Positions 11,320 to 24,900 of a stretch of DNA of 64,000 bases are shown one piece after another. A model generated the notes under the pieces. It was not told the origin of the DNA. It did no database searches and was given only the letters and a program-made list of their open reading frames with translations. The stretch lies in contig NC_072793.1 of NCBI RefSeq assembly GCF_028583425.1, positions 95,403,689 to 95,467,688 on the forward strand, given 5' to 3'. Positions within the stretch are counted from its first letter, which is position 1, and every line of letters begins with the position of its first letter. A program made the translations under genes and the position numbers. This DNA is from Eublepharis macularius (taxonomy: Eukaryota > Chordata > Lepidosauria > Squamata > Eublepharidae).

Positions 11320-12768
11320 GTGTGAGTCAGGCAGACCAACCCCAAAGACAAAATTTGAAGGGCCTAGGCCTGATCTAATGCACACATAGAAGTCTCTTTG
11401 CAGCCATGCACAATATAGTACCCATATATTCTGTTCACCTCACCAACGTGGGCTCTTAAAAATATTTTTCCTGAGTGGAATTTCCAAGGGGCTTGTGCTT
11501 GTGTCTTCCTCCAGAATTACCCTCAAGTTTCCTATCATGAAGCAGTTAACGAAAGTACTAGAGGCGCACAGGCTTCTGCTTCCAAACAGCACATTCTATT
11601 GTAGCGTTAATTACATCTTGAGCACATTCTTTGAATTTTTGTGACTATAAGACGTGGAATGGGCCTACTTTCCAGCGCATAGCCAGACTCTCTCTTTTAA
11701 CCTCATGGATTGAATAGTCCATAAAGCATGGGGTGTGTGTTAGAAGGGGGTGTTCGGATGCTGTATCCCATGCTGCACGGCAGCACAGACACTTTACACT
11801 TGCTTTCTGGACAAGAAAACAGTTTGTGTTCATGTGTACAGTTGTCGCATGTAACACTAAAAACACTTTCAGCTTCCCTCCTTGTGTTACATATAGATGT
11901 TAATGCAAATCAAATGTGCAGACAGCCTATACGGGATGTTTAGTCATATGCTTTAAAAAAAAATATTATTCATGATACAAGGAACGGCTGATTTAAGAAA
12001 AGGGGGGAAAGCATGGGAATGCTGTGAGCCATTCTGTGAGCCCAAGGCCTAACTCATTCCTGATGATATGATTTCTTTTCAAATTTAGATGAACATCTTT
12101 TTGCCGGGCCTTTTTGTTGTTTTGGGTAAAGTGCATCATCTCTTCCCCACTTCTGCAGCATTCCTTAGCTGCTGAATAATGAGAAATTCAACAAATGAAG
12201 TACTAACATGGGTTCATCTGAACTTCACAAACCAGGGATTTGGGTCAGGATTTGAAAGATATAGCAATTTAAGCCAATTCCAGGGGAAACTCATACTATT
12301 TATAAAACAGTCTCCAAAAAGAAGTGCAGCCAACCGCAAATGAGACATTGAATACAACCATTCTCTACCAGAAGAGAGCAGTCCTGCTCCAGTAAAGGGA
12401 AATGGGAGGGAGGCTTCTCCGTGGAAGGGAGTCATTGGAGCCAACCCTTTAAGTCTGGGAATAGAGAAAGTGGTGGGCACAGTACACATACAACTGCAGG
12501 AGGTCTGTGCTTCAGATGCAGCAGCCACAATTTCAAAAATCTACTATAAACTCAGATAAAAGTCTTCCTTCCAGATGGTTACAGAGCTCCGCTGCTTATT
12601 TCTTTTCCTCTTCACATTCATGGCTGGGGAGAGAATCTACCTCAGAAAGAAAGAGTGTGTGTTTTGGCACACCAGTGGGCTGAAAATGTCTCTCTAGGCA
12701 CTTGCTGGCTCTGAGAAGCAGGAAGCTTAATAACCACTGGGCAGATTGCACAGGCCACAGCACTGAGG
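11320..12768 (-). other. MON1A: MON1A 3' UTR and downstream flank
   Basis: This DNA lies directly 3' of the MON1A stop codon on the minus strand and must contain its 3' UTR. I cannot place the cleavage site, because no AATAAA with a convincing downstream GU-rich element is obvious close to the stop. I see no further gene. Confidence 0.4.
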
Positions 12769-12909
12769 TCAGTAAGTCTGTGGGGTTAATATAAAAAGCC
12801 AATCCTCTTCCTTACGGATCCACCTCATAAGCTTGTGGGCAGCATTGACAGCCGCTGCTTTGGTCCCCAGTGGACTGAAGCACATATAGAGCTCAAAAGC
12901 ATTTGTTAC
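12769..12909 (-). CDS. MON1A: MON1A last coding exon
   Basis: This 141-nt exon encodes 46 residues and the stop [20 protein letters not shown] and on to RWIRKEED. The acceptor is CTCCAG before GTAACA, in phase 0. The C-terminal longin-domain sequence is strongly conserved with human MON1A. Confidence 0.95.
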   Translation of the reverse strand, partial: VTNAFELYMCFSPLGTKAAAVNAAHKLMRWIRKEEDWLFILTPQTY

Positions 12910-15900
12910 CTGGAGAAAGGAAATGAGAAAATGTAATTAAGACCTATGATGAAAACAAATCAACCTCCCATTGTTATGGCCTTGATTGGGGAAAAATGAA
13001 AGAAATGATATTTCTCATTGGTCTAGCCACAGTTGGTAAGATAATGTGCAAGTGAAATAGTAATCTGATGAAGAGTTCTGTGTTGCTGTAAGCTTTGCAG
13101 GCTCTTTCACCAATGAAAGATAGTCCATTTAAGATTGTATTTAGTAATTTGTTAAACAACACGGTACTTTTAAAGAAGCATTTATCCAGAGGAGCTCCTC
13201 TCAAATAAAAGATACGAATATGAAACAGTTCATTACAGCACATTGCAGCTAAAGTATTATAACACAATTTCCATGGCTCTTCTCTTGAAAACAACTCAGA
13301 ATCTCAACTGGTAGAGAATGTCACAGCTCAGTATTGGTAGTAGAGATGGGCACGAACTGGGAAAAAACGAACAATGTGGTTTGTCGCATTTCACAAACCA
13401 CGAACATTCATGAACCTGCCCCGCTTTGCGAACCGGTTCGCTTGGTTCGTGAAAACATCACATCCAGGTCAGCAAATCATCACTTCCGGGCCAGCAGAAG
13501 GCCGCTTCCAGGTCAGCAGAGGGTCTGCAGGAAGTCCATCCCCTGTTGCCTAGGAAACTGATTGATCAGCGCCAGCCTGTCTGCAGTGATGAACCAAAAA
13601 AACGAACCAAACGAACCAGCCTAAAGTTTGTGGTGGTTCGTAAGAAATGGGTTCTGACGAACCGCCAGTTCGCGAACCACGAACCGGCCCAGTTCGTCAC
13701 AAACTTTGGTTCATATTTCGGTTCATGCCCATCTCTAATTGGGAGCTACATGGAGTATGCATATCAATGTATCTAATTCTCAACATTGCCCCATCTGTGG
13801 ATACTTAAAGCCAGAGATGTACACAGATGTCCCTGCAGTGCTGGGCCCTTCCTGGTCCCTCTGGTCCTTGGCTCCATGGATTCCTTCCCTGGGGATTCCA
13901 AGACAGAGTCACTGAGTGGGTCAGAGGGGACTGTGACACTAACCTACCACACAGGGTTGTTGTGAGGATAAAATGGAGGAGAGGAGAAAGATGTAAGCTG
14001 CTGTGGGTCTCCTTGTGAAGACAGGTGGGATATAAATAAAGTAAATAAATATCAATAATATATATCCAAAGATGAGGGGGCAGATAAAAGGTTAGTGGGT
14101 GGGAGGGAAGAAGAAAAAGAAGAATGGAAAAGTGATATGAAGATTGCTGGAAGAAGGGGAAAAAAAGAAATAGTATGGGAGAGGGGTACAGGGCAAAGTG
14201 AAGTCCCCCCCATAAGTCCTTAAGGTTCCCCACCATACAACTGGGCCAGGCCTGACAGCCAGCACTGCATAACTGGACCTGGCCCAATGGCTGGCACCGC
14301 ATAAGTGGGCCAAGCCCAGCAGCTGGAACTTCACAGAGTTTTCCTAGGAAGAGGCTACCAGGGCTAAGGAAGGAGGGAAAACTGAAGGAGGGGCAGATAA
14401 AGGATGATTGGCCAGTGGGTGGGAAAGAGAGAAGGAAGCAGAAAAAGGGAGAAGCTATAAAGGCTTTAGGGAAGGGACAGAAAAAAGTGTGGGAGGGAAA
14501 AATAAGATGCCCCCCACAAGTCCTTGCGGGTCCCCCATGTAGTCAGTTCATTGGTTATCAATTAGCTACCAGATTCAATTCTGGTTATGACTTTAAAAGC
14601 CCTTCATTGCCTAGGACCCCCCGTATTGGCAGGAATGCCTCTCCTGATATGTTCTGCTCATCTCAGCAGTTTTTTTTGAAGGATACCCTGCAAATGTGTA
14701 AGATCAACAGCTATCCATACATGTGCATTCTCTGCTGTGGCTCCCACTGTGTGGAATGGCCTACCTGACGAGGTTAGAAAGGCTCCAGGCTCTTATCATT
14801 CCACAGAATTTGTAAAACAGATTTGTTCAGGAAGGCATTTGTATAAAATTCCATAGGTTTTGCCCATGCCTGTGGGCTTTAAAGTAGTCTTCATCGTATA
14901 TACTAGAGTGTGTTCATTGCACTGTTCTCTAATTTTTTCAGTTGTATGTATTATATTTGTTTTTAGTTGTAATCTGCCTTGAGTCTCAGGAAGAATGTAG
15001 GCTTATAAATGAAATAAGCGAATGCATCCATACACATATATACATAAGTTGCTGGTATATTGTTTGTATGTCGTCCCCAACAAGCCAAATGGCAACTCTA
15101 GGAGGCCATTTGTGGCTGGGAAAATGGTGTGTGTGGGGGAGTGAGGGGATGGAAGAGTTAAACTCTTCTCCCATTGTTCTGTGGCCCCAGTTTGACTTAT
15201 CCCCTCTCATTCCAGCTGCTATTTAATGTAATGAGAGCCAGCATTGTATAGTGGATAGAGTGCTAGATCTAGGAGACCCAGGTTCAAATCTCTGATCTGC
15301 CAAGGAAGTTTGTTAGGTGACCTTGGGCCAGTCACACTCTCTCAGCCTAACTTACTTCACAGGGCTGTTGTGAGGATAAAAATGGAGGGGAGAAAAATGA
15401 CGTAAGCCACTTTGGGTCCCAATTGGGGAGAAAGGCAGGGTATAAATGAAGTAAATAAATAAATAATCCTTGAGAGAGAAATTCTTGGATCTCCAAATAT
15501 CTTATCTGGTTTTATCCTTTGGCTCTCAATCACACCAGCAGTGAGGAAATCTAACACTTACCCAAGCCAGGAGGTTTTCATGAGATCCAGTATAATAGAT
15601 GTTTGTTAGAGGGCGGGAAGAATTATGGGCACGGCTGTGTAAGTACTGATAGAGCCCCAGAAGTCTCTCCTTTTCCTCCTCAGTGATGTAGGGAGCCTCA
15701 ATCTCTGGGCTGGAACAACAAAGTCACCATCGGTTATGCTCCTTGTCATGCATATAAATGAAGGCAGAAGGGCTTCTCTTCAAAGGGCAGAAATTAAAGA
15801 TACTGCCTAAGTGAAGTCCTTATTGTCAGGTGAGCTGCCATAGAAGTGAAAACTAATTAGAAGGGCTGAAATGTCAATAAAAATGGACTAAATTAAGGTC

Positions 15901-18900
15901 TAAGGAATCCGGTGCTGAGTGAGCTGACTGGGGACCAGTATAAGGCTCATTGGCTGAACAGGTCAGGCATGCCACACGGATGCTGTGCAGATGTTCCTTT
16001 AGCTGAGTCTGCAGCATACTCTGTTTTATTTATGAAATCCAATTTGTTTGGTACATCCCAGAGGGAAGTAGGAAGCTGGATAAAAGTATAATCTTGTAAA
16101 TATCACCTTATCACCGGGCCATAAGGGGACACTACAAATCACTTCTGCATTGCTGATTGTTTTTAGCACTGTAAAGTGGATAGGGACTAAAGCTTTATCA
16201 TGACTTCGGTGCTGCTGCTTATGAGGCACTTTAGAACTTCCTAGGGATTCAGAATCAGCAGGACCTACAGATCTGATGGCAGGTTACCTAACATTTGGAA
16301 TCAAGCCATTTAAGATTCTGACCACTTGCTTGCTACTTAGCCTTCCAAGGACATATAGCTCAAATGATACATAAATCACGGAACTTAGTGTGTACAACCT
16401 TATTTGCAAGTGTGCTGCAATCAAGTCAAGCTGGTGTGCCATTCATGAGTACATTACAATAAATAATCGGTCCCCCATGTCTTAGGGTGATTTGACAAGG
16501 AGCAGCATCGCACTGGAGAGGCCGACAGGAGTGTGCCATCATCAGGCTCAGGGGCCACGCTGCACTTGTAAAGGTATGCCACAAATCTATGCTGCAAGGG
16601 TTAATAACTGATGATAGAAGCTCAGCTAAGTGGTTTGCTTGGCATGTTGATGCTTATAGGCTGATGATGTGTCTGCAAGGCTCCCAAACCCAACCAGCTT
16701 TAAACATCAACAAATGCTTTGCAGAAAATGTCAAAGATCTGCATCTCAAAGGCTGGGTTTGATTTGTTCCAGATAGAATGCTAGTGAGGTAGGCTGTAAG
16801 ATGTTCTACAGTCAGGCAAGTCCTGATTTACCAAGGACGCAAACCTGCATGCACTGACTATTCTGACTACAGAAAGCACAGATGAACTCAGTGTCAGCTA
16901 TCTTTGCTCTTAGCAATATTTATGAACAGATGGCGACGTTCCCTGGAACAAACCCACCTGGTGAAGAGTCCAGAACTCTTGGATTTATAGATGAAGTGTC
17001 TGAGATATGGGATTCCCACCTTGGAGACACTGTAGAAAGGTGTGTGTAGTGCCTCCAAGAGGGCATGATAAACACCACGCTTCTTCAGGCGTTCTTGAAA
17101 CCTGCGCTTGCAGTCAGACACAGTAAAGAAGTCTTCGCGGTCAGTAGAGATCAGGAGCAGGCACAGGTCTGTGTCTTGCTCCAGGTAGGAGATATGGGCA
17201 CTGAAGAAGCTGCTTGAATTGAACTTGGGTAGGCAGATTGGGGTCCAGGCTTCTCCTTCTCTAAATGAGGAGGATGAACTAATTAGATTAAAGAGCAAAT
17301 GGAGGTCAATAGGATGCAGGAACTGGTCCTTCTTCCTCACCAGTGACACTAGCTGGTTGTTGGACAGCAGGATGGCAAACACCAGACTTTTCGCTTTGGC
17401 TTGCTGGAGGCAGGTGCTTACAATCTCCCTGACTCCAGAAGCCATGGGCAGGCAACGCGCAGCTCCCATCAGAAAGCTGGGGTCTCTAGCCATCAGGTCT
17501 AGCAAGTTGTCAGTGATTCGCTCAGAGCCTGCCAACAGTCTTCTTAGGTCATAGTTCTGCTTCTGCTGGAAGATGCGATTCAACTGGGTCCAGGTCAACA
17601 GACTGAGAATCTGGTAGTAGATATAAAGGAGCTCCTGAGCAATTTCTTGCTCTGACTGCCGGGTCTGAGCCACAGCAACCAACACCAGGGGGCTCCTACG
17701 CACAAACACCACCTTGTACCCATCTGTCAAGTGGGCAAAAATGGGGAGGGAGAAAGAGAGAAACACATCAACATCTGCAAAGAAAAGTGGTAAGTCCCTA
17801 TCAGAAAGCAGTTTTGCATTGGAGCGGTGTGGGTAATTGTGCACCCCCCCAATATCCTTACAAAGAAAGTTCTTTGCAGTACTATAACAGAAATCATAAA
17901 ACCCCTTGGCAACCAAGAATTCAAAGCCTAGCAAAAACTTATTTCTCCCACATAACTGAACAGTCACTTTGCTACAGAATAGGCCTTTTAGTAGCACATG
18001 GCTGTGTCCACATAGGGTTTTCTCTGCCTTGTCTTATAAACTGGAGTTCTTAAGGGAGGAAGGGGCTCCATGGTTCTCTTTCCAAATTTTCCCCATCCTC
18101 AGTACACTCTTTCCTAAACCTGTTTTAGTTTGATCTTTTCGGAAAGAATGCTCTCAAAAGGCATTAGTACATTCTGTGAAAGGAACAGTGTGCATTTTCC
18201 TGTCTGTAAAGATCATACTCACATCAGTGCCAGTTTCCTGCTGTCAGCCCCTCACAGAAACCATTTTCTCAACCTTTTTTCTTGCCCTGCTTTTTCAAAA
18301 CTGGTAATTTTAGTGTATTATAGTGCTATAATATATTGTCACTTATCTATTTCAATTTCAAATTTTCATTTCTCTCAATTCCCAGTTTTCATTTTTTAAA
18401 AAAATGAAGTCTATGTTCCCTTTCATGGTAGAGATATAATGGGAAAGGTGGAGGCAGTTTTTGTTCCAATTGCCTAGAAAGGAACGGGGAGGGGAAGGCA
18501 CAAAACAACTAGAGAATTACTGTTTATGGCTGTTTCCACATCTTACCAGCCTCCGGAACGTTGTGCAAAACACCCTGAAGATAGTGTCTTCTTGTGTGAA
18601 ATTGCGCCAGGAAGACGTGATGTCACGCAAAACTCCTGGATGATAGTGTTTTCCTGGCATGATTTCGTGCAAGAAGATGCTATCTTCCGGGTGTTTTGTG
18701 CAACGTTCCGGAGGCCGGTAAGACATTTGGAATGTTGATATTGAGTTATAGCACTAAATCACTGTGATAACCTATTGTTACTAATCTATTCCAAATTTTA
18801 ATAGATTCATTATTCATCAAGAAAAGAACAAAAAAAAATCATTGAGTAGCCATGGCAGCCATAAAGACCATGGGTGCCCCTGTGGAGTTGCTGCAGAACA

Positions 18901-21900
18901 TATGTGGAAGGGATACGTTGAGAAAAAGATAGAATACACGCAGAAAACTCTTGTGCTGAAACTTCATTGTCAACTTCTGCATGTTCAATAGTGATGAAAG
19001 CAATTCAGAGAATCCTTGCCATGTGAAAGCAGCTGGATTTTAAGAGTGACTGCTTCTGTAGTTGTCCTTTCATTCTTTAAGGCCTATTCTTCACTGAGCT
19101 AGTAAACTGGAGCCATGGCTGTAACATTTCAGACTGCCTGAGAGGGATGGGGCACAGCATAGTTGTATGTTCCTCCACAAAAGAAACTCCCTCCATATAG
19201 AAAATGGAAAGTCAAGGAGAAGGATTCTACCCTAGACTTCTCCCTGACATGCTAGTTTTCTATAATGCAAGTGACTTTGAGATTCGGTTTCGTTTTCTCA
19301 GCCATGTCGGACGCTCCTCTTCGCGGGCTCGAGAGGAAGCGCCCGAGCACCCTGTCCGGGCGGCTGATCTGCGAAGATTAGCCCCCAAAACTCCCAGTGA
19401 GGGAGGCTGGGTCCGGGACGCTGCAGGAAGAGCCCCCCGGAATCAATGCGGGGGGTTAATTGCCCGTTTGTCCCTACGGAGGCCGGCGGACGTGCGCGGC
19501 GCCTCGAGTGCTGCCGGGCCATGGAAAACGGCAAAGAGCAGAATTAGGCGAGAGCCTGCAAGTAAGCGAATCCCTTCTGATACTACAAGCGTACGTGAAG
19601 GAGTGGTGGGATCTGAAGCTAAGAAGGCTTGTTCTTCCCCTTTGCTGAGTCTCAGAATCCGGCTGGCGGTTCCCCCCCCCCCCTAAAATGGCAACAAAAA
19701 AACAAAGTCCTGCCCTGGGCAAGTCAGTTTCGGCTGCCCTAAAGGGAGAGTCGTTGGAGGAGGTAGTGCGGAGGGCGGTTGGTGAAGCTATAAAACCCTT
19801 TGCTGACAAGCTGAATGAAACAGATCAAAGGGTGGGCTTAATTGAGAGCGAAGTGAAAACCATTAAGGAAGCAGCGGGGGGGGGCAGAGAAGTCTGCTCG
19901 GGAAAGTGCGTCACTCGTGAAGGCTACGAATAAAGAGCTCAAACTGGTGGAGAATCAGCTGATCGGGCTACAAGTGGAACGAACACAGACAATTTTGCGT
20001 CTCCAGAATGTGAAAGAGGAGGAAAATGAGGATTTATGGGGTCTTGTCTCGGAGCTATTGGCGACACCCGCGAGGGCAACTAAAGAAGAAGTAAAAAGCG
20101 CCATTTTGGAAGTCCGTCGGGCTACTTCAAAATATGCAATGAAGCGTCAGTTGCCTCGCGAGATCATCATTGATTTTTCATCTAAGAGGATCCGGGACAA
20201 TATCCTATATAATTCATACAATGCGGATTTGGACTTTTTGGGTAATAAAGTTAAGATATTGAAAGACGTCCCATTTCTAGTTCGGAAAAGACGTTTTAAG
20301 TATAAAAAGTTCGCAGCTCTTCTGAGAGAACGTGGAATAAAGTACAAATGGTTATTTCCGGAAGGAATCTGGTTCAGTCACAAAGATCAAGCTTTCAAGT
20401 TATTATCAGAAGATCAACTAAGGGATTTTGAGGATAAAAATCCGGAATTTCAGTGCACCAAGCAAGACGAAAAGGAGAAGTCTGAGGGGGAGGGGGAGGA
20501 AATGAGCACTGCGGCTGCAGCTGCTCAGAGAGAATTGCGTCCGGGACCCAGGAGGGGAAGAAAAATTTAATTTGAATTTAAATTGTAATTTGCATTTAGT
20601 AAGGTCAACCACTCCATCAATATAATATAAAGCTTTAATTTTTGAATAATGGCAGTATGAAGGGAAAACATGAAACGTAGTGTTTAGTGTTTGTAGATTA
20701 CCTTCCCCTTTCCCCCCCCTTCCCTTTCTTCTTTTTTTTTTCTCCTTTCCTTCCCATCCCTTGTGCTATTGTAGTCTTTTGTAGTTACTGTTTTGTAGGG
20801 TATGTATGTATGTAGTAGTTTTGTATGTTAGATATTGAAAAATAAAAAATATTATTAAAAAAAAAAATATATAATGCAAGTGACTTTGAGAACTCCCAAG
20901 TCCCAACTGCAGTCTGATGTGGCACGGGCCATAAACAGCCATCCATTGCTGACTTCCTAAACATTTATGGGCATCGTTATGCCAACATTGAAGGCGGAAA
21001 TAGCATATTGTCCAATTTACACATGCAAGTCTGTGCATGCAGTTTTTGCTATCATTCAGGAACTCCTAAAGGTGATGTCTAATATCTTTCAGTGCTGCTG
21101 GGTTAGCGATGAATGACTTTCAGCCCAAACAAATACATGTTTACTCAGAAGAAAATCCCACTTTGTTTAATAGGACTTACTCTCAAGTAGAGGGATATGA
21201 GTTGATGCTTATGCTGTTTTGGCAGTGGGCCTCTGGAGAAACATCTTGAATACCAGTGCAGAATAAAAGTAATTTTGATATCTGGTGCTCATTTTTGCCC
21301 TTTTAAGACTATCGTTTTCACTCCACCCTTTCTCCAAGGAATGCACATATGATTCTCTCCCTCCTCCACTTTATCCCCACAGCAATTCTGCAAGGCAGGT
21401 TAGCAGACAGAATGGCGGACCCAGCATCACTCAGTAAGCTTCATGGCAGGGTGGGGCTTTGCGCTTGTGTCTCTAGCTCCTAGTCTGGCCTTATACCTCA
21501 CTGGCTCTCAGAGCATCTCTTTTGCAATTCTCCTTTCCAGTTCTAAGGCCAAACTAACACCAATGGTACTGCGAGACTGAGAAGAAGCCCTGTCAGCATG
21601 AAGAGAATTACCTGCATGGATAGACCTGATAGCGTTCTCTTGTGCTTCTACAAAGGATACTAGCGCCATCATCACCCCCATAGTGCTGGAGAGTGCTTCT
21701 TCAGACCCATATCTGGAGTACACTGGCTTGCCTGCCTCACTCAAAACAAAGACATGTTTTTGGTGCATGCGCCAGGCATCCATGGCCACATCCTCTTCCT
21801 CCTTCCCTGAGAGGACGGAGTCCCGACGTGAAGCCTGGGGGGAAAGTTCCAGCTTGTCCTCTTTGCTCTGCCTTATCTCTTCTTCCAAGTCTAGTGCTAT

Positions 21901-24900
21901 GCCAGTGAGTTGTGTGCTCAGTTCACTGAAGTCCTTGCTGATCTCTTCTATCATGGTCTGGTCAGCCTGGACATCTTCCCCATCACCTGGCATCTGAAGA
22001 GTTGCGTCTGGATTATCTGTGCTGGTCAGGTCCTCGTAGGACTGGGCATGAACAAACATTGCTCCTTCCTGGCCTGCTCCTTATAAGCAACAAAGGAGAA
22101 CAGGCAGTCAGTTACTCACCCTGATAACAGAAATGGACATTAGAAAGAGCTACAAAGAACAGAATGAACTGAAAAACTTTGAAATGCACATGAAGATATA
22201 TGATGGTAAAAGCCCTAAGATATCTGAGTGATGACCTTTTCTGATACAAGTGAGCCTGTGTACTGATATTGTCCAATGAGTCCCTGCTCTGGTCCCGCCA
22301 TCTTTTGGGATTGGGTGGGGGATACCAAAAAAAGGATCTATTCTACCATGGTGCTCTGATTATGGTGTGTCCTCCCTAAACATACTCACCTGGCACTCAC
22401 TTTAGCAGGAACTGCTCACATTGCTGATGCTGTTGATTATAGTCAAAATGTTTATTCTTACAGTTTGTCTGTAAGTAGGATTGCCAACAGGCTGGGGAAA
22501 TGTCCTGTCCCCTTTTTTAAAAAAAATAATAGGTTTTTTATTTTATTTTTACTAAGAAAAGGGGAATACAGAATAAAGAAGGATGGGGGAAAGAAGTTCA
22601 TGTTATATCACTCTAATACATTGCACTGTTCAATCTATTACTTATCACATCAATCTGTTCTGCAGATCAGCCACTTATTTGCAAATTTTTCCATTCATTT
22701 TAGGAAAAATGTCCTGTCCCTTTAATAAAGGCTTAAATAGTTAAAGGTAAATAACGTTACCTGGAAAATAACATTCTATTATGACTCTGTTAAAGGGCCA
22801 GGACATTTTTCTCTAGCCCTGTTGATAACCCTATAGACTATAAGATGCCTTACAGGCCTGGAGATCCAGAGTAGAAGTTTTTAAACAAAATTAAAAGTAA
22901 ATGAAGAGTATAAATTGGTTTGCTTTTCCTTGACGTCACACCAGAGTTTCTTTTTTGTACTCCTCATCTAGTAATGTAATTAGTTTTAATGATTACACCA
23001 TACTGCAAGTGAACTTCTTATTTTGAAAACAAAAATGTTCCCTAGACCACAGTGTGTGTTCATCCAAAGGAAGCTTCCTATGGAACAGACAGGGTAGGTC
23101 CCAAGTGCCTTCAAATGTAAAACTACATATCCAGTATTTATCTACAAGACACTGGGAAGGGAAGGTTCTTGCACTAGAAAGTTGGGAACCTCTAATCTTC
23201 ATGCAAACATCTAAAATTCGACATCACTCTTTCATACTAAAGTAAAACACAAGGAACCTCATTCCTATAACAGCTTATAAAAATCTTTTAGATCTTTAAT
23301 GTTCAGTTGAGAAAGAACTCTACCACGAGCTAAGGCTGCTGTTTCAGAAAAACTTTCTTGGGAGGAAAACCTAAATTAGATGATATATTGGAGGTCTAAG
23401 ATCAGATTTCCCATTTGGTGGCCCTGATCTGGTCTGGGCATGTGGTGCTGGACAGGAATGGGGGTTAAATATTTCTCTAATGCTTTTTTCCTTATTTGAA
23501 TTAACCTCTCAGAGGTGATACTTGCTCGAGTAGAGAGAAAACACACTCACAAATGGGTTGCTAATAGTGCCTCAGCAAATGCTGGGAAATTTTGAGGCCA
23601 GTGCTTAGGAGGATGGAATTTGGGGAGGATGTGATGTCACTACTGACTGTCAGGCCCCTGCCACCATTCACTTGACCACTAAGGGGAAAAACAGAGGGGG
23701 AAACGGGCAATTTACCCGCTGCCTCAGGCCCTTGCTGGCGACGTAGTCACATTGCCAGTTATGTAATGATGTCATTTTCTTTGCACCTAGAAGTGATGTT
23801 ATCTCATCAGCAGTGAAGACATAATTTCTGGTATGCTGATGACATCACTTCAGGAACTGACATCATCACATCACCAGCATCATGATGTCTTTGATGGTAG
23901 CTGGGACACCCCCCTCTGGTTAAAAGAGGTTACCTGGCAACCCTGCTTCCAGGTGACGCTGTAGGAATTTCCCCTAATCAATATGGTGAAAACCACATAG
24001 ACATGGGGAAACTCCTAGAGTATTGTTACAAAGGCCATTTGGAGGCCATTTTTTCTACTGCTCCTCAGTTTCTTTACAGCCAACTGGGACAGAGAGTGAG
24101 GGGTTACCCATGGATGGGTGGGTAAATGGCAAGCACATGCACATGAATTTATTATTTTATATGTGCATATGCACATACTGTGTCTATCTGACAACGTTTA
24201 AAGAGATGGGAGCTCCAGTCATGGAACTCCAACATGTCTTCCAGCTTGGCTCTAAGACCCATTGGTCAGAGTGGAATTTACTTCAGAGAAAGCATGCACA
24301 GGATTAGGCTGCACATCAGACTCCCCAGACAGAATTCTGTCAGTACTTCTCATGAAATCATACCGTCCCTTTAATCAGGATTATCTGTCTACATCCTGCT
24401 CTGAGTTACTATTATTTTCCAGTGCAATGTGTTTTATTGCTTCTCCTTGCTCTTCCCTGGAAAATGTTACCTTGGACATTGCTAGAAGTATAATATACTG
24501 TTTATGCTGTTTGGAAATGCTTCCTATGACCCAGCTCAGGTGTGTCTAGTTTCTCCATGAAAATGCAAGGCAAAAATCTGCTTTTTATACCAATCCATGC
24601 TGGGAGAGAGTTTGGTTCCGCCCTTTAGAAAATGACATCTGATCAGCCTTCCCACCCTTTCTTTCCCTTATCTCATCACAAATCTCTAATTTATGTTTAC
24701 TGCACTGATTATTGGAGGTATCATCTTGCTTCTACTGCACTGTCCTCTGCCTTTTTAATTCCACTTTCTGCATTGTGGTATGTCATGCCTTAGACATGTT
24801 CTGTTTTCATTGTTTTCTAATTCTGCAATTCTAGTCCTATTGCACTGTTCATTAGATGTCATGCTGTGTGACTGCATGATTTGATTTATATTTTGTAATC

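Noticed and set aside
14075-14545. CRISPR-like array
   Set aside because: Repeats are few, degenerate and not separated by uniform unique spacers. The genome is vertebrate.
15230-15300. tRNA gene (A and B boxes present)
   Set aside because: No cloverleaf can be drawn, and it is the head of a MIR-like SINE.
19204-19686. 160-residue frame before the L1 ORF1
   Set aside because: It starts outside the insertion, crosses the target duplication and covers the 5' UTR. It cannot be a native gene.
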